DNA of 64,000 bases from Aspergillus flavus (taxonomy: Eukaryota; Ascomycota; Eurotiomycetes; Eurotiales; Aspergillaceae). Below the pieces are notes generated by a model, which saw only the letters and a list, made by a program, of their open reading frames with translations, made no database searches and had not been told where the DNA came from. The translations under genes were made by a program, and so were the position numbers. Where the stretch lies: contig NC_092410.1 of the NCBI RefSeq assembly GCF_009017415.1, forward strand, positions 372,001 to 436,000, read 5' to 3'. This document shows positions 46,432 to 56,911 of this stretch, piece after piece (positions within the stretch are counted from its first letter, which is position 1; every line of letters begins with the position of its first letter).

Positions 46432-46962
46432 TAAGTCTGAGTAATATTTTAGAAACAGCACTTCTAGGGTATACTCACTAACAAGATTAAAAAAACCGAT
46501 GTTTATATTCCTAGATATGTTCTGTTTCTTCCTCACTCATGCACCACTTCCTTGGGCCCTTTATAACTGTATATACAAATACGAGTACTTATACCCTCTA
46601 CTATAGGAATTATACATATAAGGAATTGCACTCTTTGAGGATAGATCGACACGTCTGATGGTATTGAGGTTTGGACCCATGCTCACGACTAGAATGTTTC
46701 TAAACCAGTATTAAACATCTTATTAACATTGTATGTATATGGAATATATATTTCAATTGGAGCATACTTCTTTGCCCGAAGCTTTACTGTATAAAAGGAG
46801 TGGCCGCATGTATCTGAAATTGATCGATCACCCGTGATTAACCAACTATCGATCCCACAGCGTATTGGTTCTTAGGAAGACATACGCAACAAAATATACG
46901 TGGTATTCAGGTTATTACTCCTCAGTCACCCTTGTGGGCTAGATCTTAACTGACGTAGCGAG
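46432..46962. other. Intergenic between convergent genes
   Basis: AT-rich 3' flanks of the P450 and regulator 2. Nothing recognised. Confidence 0.5.
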
Positions 46963-48322
46963 CTATATCCAGTCAAGGCCGACACGAGAATCGTACAATT
47001 TCCCCGATGTCTGGGAAATCCAGTTGTCGGTATCTCGATTATCCCTACATGCCTGGTGGAAAATAGCACTTCGAATTGATTCAGCTCCAATACTCGATGG
47101 AGCGTTCCACATTTCGTCACTATCCGGCATGCAAAAGTCCAGGTCTGACAGAGTTAGAAGCTCACTTCTCATGTCACTACTATCGCTGTCGGTCGTGCCG
47201 GCCAAGGCACTCCGAGTACAGAGTCGACAGATCTTATATAGCGCCAATCCGAAACGCTTGATTTCTTCCACGTTCACCCATACGAGTGCTATCGGCGCCG
47301 AGGAGTGGTGCTTAGCAAGCATATTCGGATAGGAGAACAAACCAAGCTCGCGACAGGTTTCCACGAGAGATGTAAGGAGTTGATATTTGGTGTTCGGCAG
47401 TTGAAAGCGCAGGTTCAAATCAAGAGGAGCCTCTTGTTTGGCTACAAGTACAGCGAATATAAGCTGCAGAAGGATACTCTGGTAGGTCGCCATGGGCCAG
47501 GGCGTGTCATTGCTGGAACGTGGCGTCGAGTTCGATATATACCATTGACTCTGGGGGACAGAGAACGTCAGCAGAAAGTTAGGTTTTCTTATCAGGGATC
47601 GGTTCATACCCGTTGAGCTTCAATCGCAGAAAGCAACTTACGATGGAAATTCATCGCCGAGTCCCGTGCCGCTTGGTCGCCTTTGATCCACAGCCCAATC
47701 ATTAACATCGATTGTAGAAGGATACACGGCTCTTTCGAAAGCTCAAATGTCCCCCGATGTAGGAACGGCCAAGTCGGATGAAAATTTTGAAAGTAAATAT
47801 CAATGAAGTCCTGAGCAATCCACCGGGATTCGCCAGGCACCGAATTCACTATATCCGGGTTCAAGCTCGTTTGTGTCTCTTGGGGTCTGTTTTTGCCATG
47901 AGCCACCTCCTGAGGCTGTGGACAGGTGATCCCTCGCCGCTGACATCGATTACATGGGTATCCACCGTCACAACGTTCCTTTCGAGCATGGCAAGCTCCG
48001 CAGGCCTGCCGCGCCCGAGATTGTGGGGGCTCTCTCTCTGGATGATATTTCCGGATATGGCGGCGTAATAGATCGCTAAGCAATAGTTAGTTGCTACATT
48101 AGGTCACTGTAACGATTATCATGGGACATGCTTTCTAGCCAGGGTACTATCGCAGTGTGGACAGGAGAAGCGCTCCCCTTGCTCATGATTTGCCATGTGT
48201 CGGTTCAAGTGTTCTTTCCGTTGATAAGTCATGCTACATCCGGGGTATTTGCATTGAAAAGCTGGTTGAGCAGAACTGCCATCTAAGCGTGGCGGCATTC
48301 TAGCATACCTACGTTGTGGCAT
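46963..48322 (-). CDS. C2H2 plus Zn2Cys6 transcription factor, copy 2
   Basis: Three exons encode about 415 residues. Two C2H2 fingers come first (CKYPGCSMTYQRKEHLNRH and CPHC...RRHIRKYH), then the Zn2Cys6 cluster CGACHARKERCDGGYPC with CNRCQRRGITC, then the fungal-specific domain with FQNFHPTWPFLH, WPMATYQSILLQ, WVNVEEIKRFGLALYK and DLDFCMPDSD. The finger exon ends at AGAAA followed by GCATGT, so I infer a GC-AG intron (acceptor TTAG before CGATCTATT) giving ARNDLLRRH; a GT donor would break the second finger. It is divergent to an MFS gene over a promoter with two GGGATRCCG sites and is the paralogue of regulator 1. Confidence 0.82.
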
Positions 48323-48362
48323 CTTTCGCGTTATCCGGAAGATGTTGAGTATATGGTTGAGA

Positions 48363-48445
48363 GGGATGCCGAGTGGGATGGAAGTTGAGTGCCCTCATCA
48401 CCTTTTCTATCTGGTTTACTAAGCCCATGGGTCAGCCGGCATCCC
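48363..48445. promoter_or_regulatory. Two GGGATGCCG motifs in the regulator 2/MFS divergent promoter
   Basis: GGGATGCCG at 48363-48371 and its reverse complement CGGCATCCC at 48437-48445, 74 bp apart and in opposite orientation. They lie 41-123 bp from the regulator start and 160-243 bp from the MFS start. Confidence 0.6.
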
Positions 48446-48605
48446 GCTCGGCCAATCCCGCTTCGTCAAACTATATAGCAGGTATGAGTGATTCTTCTAT
48501 TTGTATTTTCATAATTTCGGGTCCTAGTCTCGTTTGTGGCTATAGTATCTGATTTTATCCTCTGAATACTGCATTACTCAGTTTTGGTGAAAGAGGCCTA
48601 CGACT

Positions 48606-50226
48606 ATGGGTTTTTCTCGTGACTCCGAGGCAACAGACATATTCGTCAACGAGCCTGAGCTGACTCGAAGCTATACAGCAGATGCAGAAGGCTGCACTGC
48701 TCAGGCGCTTGAACCCGCCATCTCCAAGCTGCCTAGCTTGGAAAACTCTTCGGGATATGAGGTCTACTGGGAACCTGAGGATCCCGAAAACCCTCGGCTC
48801 TGGCCGTTATGGTACAAAAGTGTCAGTATTGTAACGATGAGTCTTGGGGCGACAGTTGTCAGTCTTTTCAGCACTTTATACACTTCAGGAATCCCTGGTC
48901 TGGAGGATGAATTTCACATATCCAAAATTATCGGTCTTCTCGGTGTCTTTACCTACCTTCTCGGTATGGGGTTGGGAACTATTATCACCGCCCCACTGAG
49001 CGAAGTTGTCGGTCGACGACCGGTTTACTTAGTCTCCATGACCATTTTTCTCTTGTTAATCATTCCGAGCGCTTTGGCTCGTAATATAGAAGCGATATTA
49101 ATTAGCAGGTTCTTCGGAGGTCTCTTCGGCAGTGCGATCATGGGCAACTCTCCAGCCTCAGTGAACGATATTGTCTCTGATCAACATCGCGCTCTGGCTT
49201 TCAGTATCTGGTCGATTGGGCCTACAAATGGTCCCGTCTATGGTCCCATCATCGGTGGTTTCGTTTTCCAGTATCTGGGCTGGAGGTGGACGAACTGGAT
49301 TGTTCTGATCATCGGTGGTGCAGTTCTCGCTTTGATGTGTTTAATCAAGGAAACATACCCTCCGGTGATCCTCCGAAAGCGCGCAGCGAAAATCCGGAAA
49401 GAAACAGGAGATCCCAAGTGGTGGACGCGCTACGATGGTGGAGATGATTTGTCCAAACGACTTAAAATCGGTCTCAGCCGGCCATTCATTATGCTTGTGA
49501 CCGAGCCAATCTGGTAAGCATCCTATCCTGAATGCTCTGTGTCTGTATAACCCTGATCCGACGTTTACCCCTTATAGCATATTCTGGAACAGCTATATCG
49601 CAATCGCCTACGGCATTCTTTATCTGTGTTTCGTGGCCTACCCGATCGCCTTTCAGACAGAACGAGGCTGGTCACCTGGGATCGGCGGACTTTCCTTCAT
49701 CGGCATCGGATCCGGTGTCCTCATCACCATCGCATGCGAACCCATCTTCCGCAAGGCCATCAATAGCCACCGCAAGGACCCTGAAACCGGTGAGGTACCT
49801 CCAGAGGCTATTGCCAGCGTTGTTATTCTTGGTGCAATCCTCCTCGCCGTTGGGCAGCTGTGGTTCGCCTGGACTTGTACACCAAATGTGCATTGGATCG
49901 TGCCAATTCTGTCCGGCGTCCCGTTTGGGTCCGGCAATGCATGCATTTTCATTTACGCCACTAGCTACATGGCCCGCTCGTACGGTATCTACACTGCTTC
50001 TGCGCTGGCGGGGAACATGTTCTTCCGCAGTATTATGGGCGCTTGTCTGCCGCTTGCGGGGCCGTCGATGTATAGTGCCCTGGGGCTAAATTGGGCCAGT
50101 ACTTTGCTTGGCCTTGTGGAGACGGTGTGTATCTCTATTCCGGTTGTTTTCTACTTCTACGGGCGTAGGATTCGTAAGGCAAGTCCCATGATTCAGGCGA
50201 TGGAGAGGATGCAGGCTGCGACATAA
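48606..50226 (+). CDS. MFS transporter, DHA1 type
   Basis: Two exons (48606-49513, 49578-50226) give 518 residues. An acidic cytosolic N-terminus ends in the WEPEDPENPRLWP motif found in the fungal drug:H+ antiporters (FLR1/TPO-like). Twelve membrane spans follow, with SEVVGRRPVYL after TM2, GPIIGGFVFQYLGWRW for the antiporter motif near TM5, and a long central loop containing WWTRYDGGDDLSKR. Probably exports a toxic or specialised small molecule. It is divergent from regulator 2 with shared GGGATRCCG sites, and lactamase 2 lies 0.9 kb downstream on the same strand. Confidence 0.9.
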
Positions 50227-51128
50227 ATCTCACCGGTATTAACTCTTCCGAACGTTATCTAGACTTTCAAGTCATTTTGTTTTCGTTTCCTGTGTCTGAT
50301 TAGAGACTATATCAGCTTAGTGCATTGAATACTTACGACCTACGATTGAGCCTTATTGATCTATATAATAAGCTATAATAGCCATGTTAAACTTATACTT
50401 ATATATCTCTTTGGGTTATCTGCAGATACTGCTTGAACCAATCAAGCTATTAGTCACAGCTTAACTATTTCCCAAGCCTTACATGCTATTCCATGTCCAC
50501 TTATTCTTAAGATCCGAGACAAGTTTTGAATGTGACTGAGTAGCTTCTCCTACTGGCGAAGTCGTAACAGGGGCGTCATATTCGTAGCCTCGGTATGTAG
50601 GGCTATCATGTATGATTCGGCAAGAACTCTAGGTGGTCATGCCGATGCTAGTAATCTCGCATTGACCGGCGCATCACGCCTGGATAACGTAAAACTAACA
50701 TTAATGAACAGCTTAGTTGATCTATTAGAAATATGGGAGCTGGGTTTGGTTGCCAAAGGCCTACATCTTTGTGTGGGGCGCTCCTGGTGGGCTACGTACG
50801 GGCTGACAGTCCGGCATTTGGATCCGAAGCTGAGATGCGAGGAGGGATACCGAAAGTCGGGATGCCGATGGGAGGGATGCCGCTGAAATAGTGTTAGAGA
50901 TAGGTCAAGATTTACGTCATCTAGATTTCTAATGGCCTACAAATGGATCCCGTCACTGAATTGATTTACATACTCGAGGTATAAGTACCGGGCACCGATC
51001 ATGTAGCTCCTCAACATTCTTCATTCAAATCCAGAACCAGTATCATCGTGCATTACAAAAGATTCAAAAAGTCACTCACCAAGCCTCTGTTTCCTCATAC
51101 ATACTTCTTTCTCAGATCTATAGACACC
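50227..51128. other. Intergenic upstream of lactamase 2
   Basis: Contains the triple GGGATRCCG array. A small open frame at 50608-50886 runs through the array and has no recognisable content. Confidence 0.55.
50844..50882 (+). promoter_or_regulatory. Three GGGATRCCG motifs at exact 15-bp period
   Basis: GGGATACCG at 50844-50852, GGGATGCCG at 50859-50867 and GGGATGCCG at 50874-50882. Each starts exactly 15 bp after the previous one. They lie 247-285 bp upstream of the lactamase 2 start. Confidence 0.65.
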
Positions 51129-51926
51129 ATGGCTCCCACTCTTAACATCACCCACATCGGCACAGCCACAGCCATCCTCGAGATCAACGGCGTCAACTTC
51201 CTGACAGACCCTTTCTTTTCTCCAGCCGGTACCACCTGGGACCTGGGCATTGCAGTCCTGAAAGTGACAGAAGACCCTGCCCTCCGCCTCAACCAACTCC
51301 CCGTGATAGACGCCGTACTTCTAAGCCACGAAGATCACCCCGACAACCTAGACGACCTGGGCCGTCAACTCCTAGACGGACGCCGCGTCTTCACCACCGT
51401 CGACGGGGCTAAGAATCTCGCCCCTCGTCCCGCCGTGCACGGCATGAAGCCCTGGGAAGAAATTGACAGCATTATCGCCGGCAAGAAATTCAAGATAATT
51501 GCAACCCCGACCAAGCACGTCCCTGGAGACGAATGCACCGGCTTCATTATCACCGGAGAAGACTTTGGACATCACCATGACGGTCTCCCCAACGCAATCT
51601 ACTTTACGGGTGATACTGTCTATATCGAAGAATTGGACTCTATCGCGGATCAATATCACGTCTGTGCTGCTGTGATGAACTTGGGGAATGCTCATGCTCC
51701 TAACAAGGAGGATCCGAATGGTCCACTCATGCAGATTACCATGGGTGGCAAGGATGGTGCTAGGTTATTCCGTGCCCTTAAGGCCGATGTTCTTGTTCCG
51801 ATGCACTATGAATCTTGGGGGCATTTTACTCAGTTTGGGGATGAGCTGCGTCAGGCTTTTGAGGATGAGGGTATCAGTGATAAGGTCTGTTGGTTGAAGG
51901 GAGGCGAGGAGGTTTCGGTTCTTTAG
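51129..51926 (+). CDS. Metallo-beta-lactamase-fold hydrolase, copy 2
   Basis: Intronless, 265 residues from MAPTLNIT; an in-frame ATG at 51048 would add 27 residues, but the paralogue starts at the MAP position. Same landmarks as copy 1: LTDPFF, LLSHEDHPDNLD, GRRVFTTVDGAKNLAPRP, TPTKHVPGDE, YFTGDTVYI and VPMHYESW. The metal motif is again HEDHxDN. It lacks the Pro-rich insert of copy 1. Substrate unknown. It ends the regulator-MFS-lactamase group on this side of the window and has the densest GGGATRCCG promoter. Confidence 0.87.
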   Translation: MAPTLNITHIGTATAILEINGVNFLTDPFFSPAGTTWDLGIAVLKVTEDPALRLNQLPVIDAVLLSHEDHPDNLDDLGRQLLDGRRVFTTVDGAKNLAPRPAVHGMKPWEEIDSIIAGKKFKIIATPTKHVPGDECTGFIITGEDFGHHHDGLPNAIYFTGDTVYIEELDSIADQYHVCAAVMNLGNAHAPNKEDPNGPLMQITMGGKDGARLFRALKADVLVPMHYESWGHFTQFGDELRQAFEDEGISDKVCWLKGGEEVSVL

Positions 51927-52621
51927 TGTTTCTTGAGATGTCATTTTTTTTTTTTTTTTTGTTATGAACTTAGACTATAAAGTGTATTAGACTGGACAGA
52001 CTTGGCAATATATTTTTGTTCGTTTTTCTTTCGAAAAGTAATTTTATTAATCTGAGCTCAGTCGCGCTGGTAACTTGCTAGTAATGTCCTCGTGAGGACT
52101 GAATATATAATTTTACTGTGTACAAGGGGATATAGGAGTAGGGTGAGGGACGATCTTCATTACTCAACAATCAATTCCGTTGGCGAATTAGTCAAAAGTC
52201 TTGAAACTATGATTCATCACTAATGGTTTTATAAGCATCGGTATGTATTTCTTAAGTCCAAGCTAGCCATTGCTTGTCTACCATTATGACTGGCAAGTCA
52301 GCGCATCATTCACCTTAGCAGATACGAGCTGTGACCAAAAGAAATTAATTGATAAATAACAAGGAACATAAATCAAGTAGTAATATTTTCTTCCATCGTT
52401 TTATTTATGCTTCTCTCTCTATATATAAGTTATTGTCATAAAGGCCTTCTGAGGCATCAGAATGTTCATATTGACGACTAGACCGACGCTCTATCACGAC
52501 ATTTACATAAACCAGAACATGTAATTACCAGATCAGAAGTGGTTCATTCTACCTCATAATCATAAAATCTATATCTATCATGGCACATCTATGTACAAAC
52601 AATCATCAGACTACTAACCCA
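51927..52621. other. Intergenic
   Basis: A T-tract at about 51944-51960 directly after lactamase 2, then AT-rich DNA without a gene. Confidence 0.5.
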
Positions 52622-53722
52622 TCACAGGAATCCGCGCAAATGCTCGCCGAGAGCCATAATAGCCATGGCCTGGCCATACGGCATAGACGTGAGGGGGATA
52701 TCCTTATAAAACTGCAGGGTATCACCCATTCCCGTCCCGAAACTCGTGTTCTGCAACTCGCCGTCGCCATCCACGTGCCCTACTACAGCCGCGATCGCCT
52801 TTTCGGCGACGGGCTTGTATTCCGCGGAGATGTACCGCTTGCGCACTGCCTTCAGGATACCATATGCGAATCCGGCGGTGGCAGATGACTCGACATAGGA
52901 GTCTGGGTGGTCAAGGAGAGTGTGCCAGGAGCCAGACTCGTTCTGGAGACGCTGGAGCGCCTCGCATTGTGCTTCAAGCGTGTCGATGAGGTGGACCCGA
53001 ATGGGGTCTGTGGGCTCAAGCTCGAGCAACTCAATAAATTCTGGGATGACGATGGTGATCCAGCTGTTACCGCGGGCCCATCGCGCCTGCGCGAAGTTGT
53101 GGCCGCCGTCTTCGAAGGTCCATCCGTGGTAGAATAGTCCGGTCTTGGTGTCGAATAGGTATTTGATGTGGAGGAGGAATTGCCGCTTAGCTTCGGCGAT
53201 GTACTCGGGGCGGTTTAGTAGCTTTCCGATCTTTGCGAGGGGCATGACGGTCATCATCAAGGTGTCATCCCAGAGCTGCTGGTAGTTGTCTGTGAGATAG
53301 GTGGCGTGCTGCAGACCGCCGTAGCGCGTCCGAGGCAGGTCGTGCATGGCCCATTCGGCCCAGGCGTCTAGCCAGGGGAGATAGGTGATGTTGCCGGTCT
53401 TTTCATAGACGTAGGCCAGTGTGAGGAACACAGCCATAGTGTTGATATTCTTGGTGGTGCCGCCCTCGGCAAACCGGGCGGCAAACCAGTCTTCAATAAT
53501 TTTTAATAATTCAGGATCACCGGTCTGTTCGTAGTATTTCCAGATACCGTACAACCCGATGCCGTGGGTCCATTCCCAGCCATGCCAGGACTTGGTATCG
53601 ATAATGCGACCGTCTGCCAACGGCATAAGGAATCGGCCGGTCTCATCTTTGATGTTGACGAGGTTATGAATGAGACGGTTGACGGTGTCGCGCACCTGCG
53701 GAGGGGAAGTATTGGACGACAT
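52622..53722 (-). CDS. GH105 unsaturated rhamnogalacturonyl hydrolase
   Basis: Intronless, 366 residues from MSSNTSPP; a further in-frame ATG at 53740 would add six. The (alpha/alpha)6-barrel of GH88/GH105 enzymes (YteR type) is indicated by SWHGWEWTHGIGLYG, TYLTDNYQQLWDDTLMMTV carrying the catalytic Asp, LFYHGWTFEDGG, RWARGNSWITI and HTLLDHPDSYVESSATAGFA. The enzyme removes the 4,5-unsaturated galacturonic acid from rhamnogalacturonan fragments made by lyases. No signal peptide is seen, so it is probably intracellular, acting on imported disaccharide. The divergent neighbour is an MFS transporter. Confidence 0.9.
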   Translation of the reverse strand: MSSNTSPPQVRDTVNRLIHNLVNIKDETGRFLMPLADGRIIDTKSWHGWEWTHGIGLYGIWKYYEQTGDPELLKIIEDWFAARFAEGGTTKNINTMAVFLTLAYVYEKTGNITYLPWLDAWAEWAMHDLPRTRYGGLQHATYLTDNYQQLWDDTLMMTVMPLAKIGKLLNRPEYIAEAKRQFLLHIKYLFDTKTGLFYHGWTFEDGGHNFAQARWARGNSWITIVIPEFIELLELEPTDPIRVHLIDTLEAQCEALQRLQNESGSWHTLLDHPDSYVESSATAGFAYGILKAVRKRYISAEYKPVAEKAIAAVVGHVDGDGELQNTSFGTGMGDTLQFYKDIPLTSMPYGQAMAIMALGEHLRGFL

Positions 53723-54406
53723 AGTGAAGCACAGAGACACTTGAATATGCCAAAACTTTAAGAAAATAAAATCCCAAAGGAATGCGAATCGGGGTAGAGG
53801 AAAAGCAGGGTAAGAGTGAACGGACCAAGCGCCCTAATAACGCTCACCGCAGGGGATCCACAAGTTGATACGCGGAGAAACTCTCAACACTTTGTCCGTG
53901 GGATGCTTTTAGCTTCGGGTCAACGCCAACCGAGGAGGCGTACTAGATTGTACTTCATTGCGCCGGTTTTCTTGGCTCTGCTCGCTTATTTGACGAGAGA
54001 ATGCATGAGTCCCAAGCTTCGCAGTGGACCAACGGCACTTACCCGATCTCTTCGCTTCCAGCTCGGGTTATTCCTCTCCGCAAAACCTTTTCCCCGGACG
54101 AAGTTGACCCACGGGGTGGCCAAAATGCAGAACTGGGGAAAGATACGCCATGACTCGTTGACCTTGGGGTTAGACCGCTCGTGTGTTCTTCCTGTAGTGT
54201 CGCCATTAATTTAAAAATGAATAATAATAATAATTAACTGTTTACTACGTACCCCGTGGAGAGACTGCTGGCGATAAAAGGTCCCAGCACCCCTCCTGGC
54301 ATTCTCTGACCTTCCTGACACTGTTCGCTTTCCATCCTGCTAGGAGGTTTCATCCGATACTGCAGGTGGTGGCTCACGTTTTCATTTTCCCCTTGCACAT
54401 TCCACC
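53723..54406. promoter_or_regulatory. Divergent promoter of GH105 and MFS genes
   Basis: 684 bp between the two start codons on opposite strands. Shared control by a pectin or rhamnose regulator is plausible from the arrangement, but I did not identify a specific site. Confidence 0.4.
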
Positions 54407-56278
54407 ATGACAGACGCAAGACCCCCATCCGCTGGTGAACCCCAGGTCCACCAGGCCACCTCTCCCAACCCTGAGATGAACGACCTGAAGAAAGACATCT
54501 CTCACGTCGAGCGGGTGCTTTCTCCCAATGACAAAGATGCCGTGGACTATTCCCGTGTCGACAATGAGCTCCAGGATTATGCAAACCGCGGGCGGGTAGA
54601 AATCGATGAAGCCACCAGTCGACAACTGCGGCGCAAGATTGATCGTCGCGTACTGGTGATCATGATCATAACATATTTCTTACAAGCCCTGGATAAAGGC
54701 ACAATGTCCTTCGCATCCATTATGGGTATTCGCGAGGATACTCACCTACGCGGTCAGGAGGTATGTATCTCTGAACCATGAGTGAGAAAGTGGGCAGGAA
54801 ACCTTGATGCTGACACACTTTCCCTTTGAAGTACTCCTGGTTGACGACCTGTATCTACATTGCTGTCCTGATAGTGGAGTATCCAACGAACTGGATCCTC
54901 CAGCGAGTCCCCATCGCCAAATACCTTGGCATTAATATCTGCCTTTGGGGTGCCACTCTGGCACTCCACGCGGCTTGCCACAACTTTGCCGGTCTAGTCA
55001 CAGTGCGTACCTTCTTAGGTATCTTCGAAGCTGTCTGCCAGCCTTCATTTGTGATCCTCTCGGGAATGTGGTATAAGAGAGAGGAACAAGCTGACACCGT
55101 CACATACTGGTGGGTAATCCCTAAATCATCGACCTCGCTCCTCCAGGGAGGCGGCTAGGTTGACTGGTTCGAATCTAACCTTCGTCTAGGTACATGATGA
55201 ACGGAGGTCAGCAGATTGTCGGGGGTCTGCTAGCATACTGTTTCGGTTTGATCGGTAAAGACAAAGCCATTCACTCATGGCAAGCGCTTTTCATTTCATA
55301 CGGATGCCTTTCAGTACTCTGGGGTTTGTTCGTCCTCTGGTGGATGCCCGATTCACCTATGCGGGCCAAGTGCTTCACCGAAGAAGAAAAGCATTTGATG
55401 GTCGAGCGTGTTCGTGCCAACCAAACGGGTATGCAAAACAAGAAGTTCCGGAGCTACCAGATGTGGGAAGCCTTCTGTGATCCGCAAATGTGGTGTTACT
55501 GCGCGATCCAGGTTTTCACTACGCTTCCCACTAGTGGTCTGGGTTCCTTTGCCAACATTATTATCACTGGCTTCAACTTCACCGAGCTGCAAACTCAGTT
55601 GTTAGCTATGGTCCTGGGTTTCTATATCATTATCGTCCTGATGTCGTCCGCATGGTTGGTGAAGAAGACTCAGCAGAACTTGCTTGTCATGCTGGGCTTT
55701 ATGATCCCGTATGTCCCATTCCCTTGTCCACCTTCCTTTTAAAGAGTATCACTAACACCTACCAGATCATATGTTGGAACTATCGTCCTAATGACAGTCG
55801 AAAATAAGAACTTGGCCACAAAGGCCGGTCTCCTCATCAGCTACTACATCACTCTGTCGTTCTGGTCCGCCCAGGGTCTCTGTCTCTCCATGGTCTCCCG
55901 GAACATTGCAGGAGCAACCAAAAAGTCGACCGTAGTCGCAGCCACCTTTGTCTCCTGGGCTGTCGGCAACGCCATTGGTAAGCACCCAAGACCCCCTATA
56001 AAGGCCTAGCAAAGCTAACATTCGAGTCATCAGGCCCGCAGGTTTTCCTGTCCAACGACGCGCCCCGCTACTTCATTGCCTTCGGTGTCCATCTCGGATG
56101 TTACACTGCCATGTGCCTGGCCGTGATTTTCCTTCGCTTTTACCTCATGGCGCAGAATAAGAAGAAGGACCGCATGTTGCAGGAGGCTGGAGTTAACCCT
56201 GCCATGGCTGACAACCTTGACCACGCTTTTGAGGACCGGACGGACCGGGAGAATCTTCACTTCAGATATATCTATTAG
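54407..56278 (+). CDS. MFS transporter, anion:cation symporter (Dal5-like) family
   Basis: Five exons encode roughly 520 residues. A long hydrophilic N-terminus leads to RRKIDRRVLVIMIITYFLQALDKGTMSFASI, the TM1 signature of the allantoate/pantothenate/nicotinate permease family, then ILQRVPIAKYLG, WGATLALHAACHNFAGL, RTFLGIFEAVCQP and WYKREEQ. All introns are GT..AG (first at 54761-54831). It ends NLHFRYIY. The family carries organic anions. Divergence from the GH105 gene suggests import of an unsaturated rhamnogalacturonan disaccharide or a uronate, which remains inference. Confidence 0.88.
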
Positions 56279-56774
56279 ATACTGGTCTCCTTGGTCATTT
56301 TAACACTGGTTGTTATTGTCTGTGCGTATGTTTGATGTATGGAATGAATAAATATACCCTTTTCTCTTGTAGTCTTGTCTCAAGTCCTGTTATAAGTGAG
56401 GGCGGACTTGCAGATCTTCTGCAGGTCGTCCGCAAGGGATTGCCTAGTTGCGTAAAATTGATCGACCGATCGCTGCAAGGTTAATCTGGCATGTTCACAA
56501 TCAGGGGTGTGGGGGAGGATACCTCAAGGTTAAGTTGTTAATAAAACAGCGCCAAGGGATGCCTGTAATGTGCATAGCGCAGTGGTAACAAAAATGTACA
56601 AATTGGTACTTGCGATTCGTAGACTAGTTCAACATCCGATTGTACAATATGCGATGTGTATTGTGAACAATTTTCAAAAGAAATGGAAGATAGGATATAC
56701 ATAAAACAAGGCCGTCATCAAACCCGAGATACTTGTTGTGTTGTCATGAAGAGGACATATCACGGCGAAGGCCG

Positions 56775-56816
<42 letters not shown>

Positions 56817-56911
56817 CTCTCTCTCTCTTTTGACCTCTTGTTTCCGACGCCTTTCCCGTGGATGTCGGATTGATGGGCAAGGGAGTATTCCGCCAATACC
56901 TCGTTCAATCT
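56279..56911. other. Intergenic between convergent genes, with poly-T tract
   Basis: Contains an uninterrupted 38-bp T run at 56779-56816, followed by a CT microsatellite. No gene seen. Confidence 0.6.
56779..56816 (+). repeat. Poly-T tract, 38 bp
   Basis: Uninterrupted T run ending in CTCTCTCTCT. It produces Lys- or Phe-rich false open frames on the two strands. Confidence 0.9.

Noticed and set aside
50844..50882. CRISPR-like array
   Set aside because: Repeat units are 9 bp with 6-bp spacers in a fungal promoter; this is a transcription factor site array.
1..52000. A classical secondary-metabolite cluster
   Set aside because: Several tailoring-type genes are present, but no PKS, NRPS, terpene cyclase or prenyltransferase core gene is seen in the window.
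55150..55180. GGTTCGAATC, resembling a tRNA T-loop
   Set aside because: Lies in an intron of the MFS gene and no cloverleaf can be built around it.
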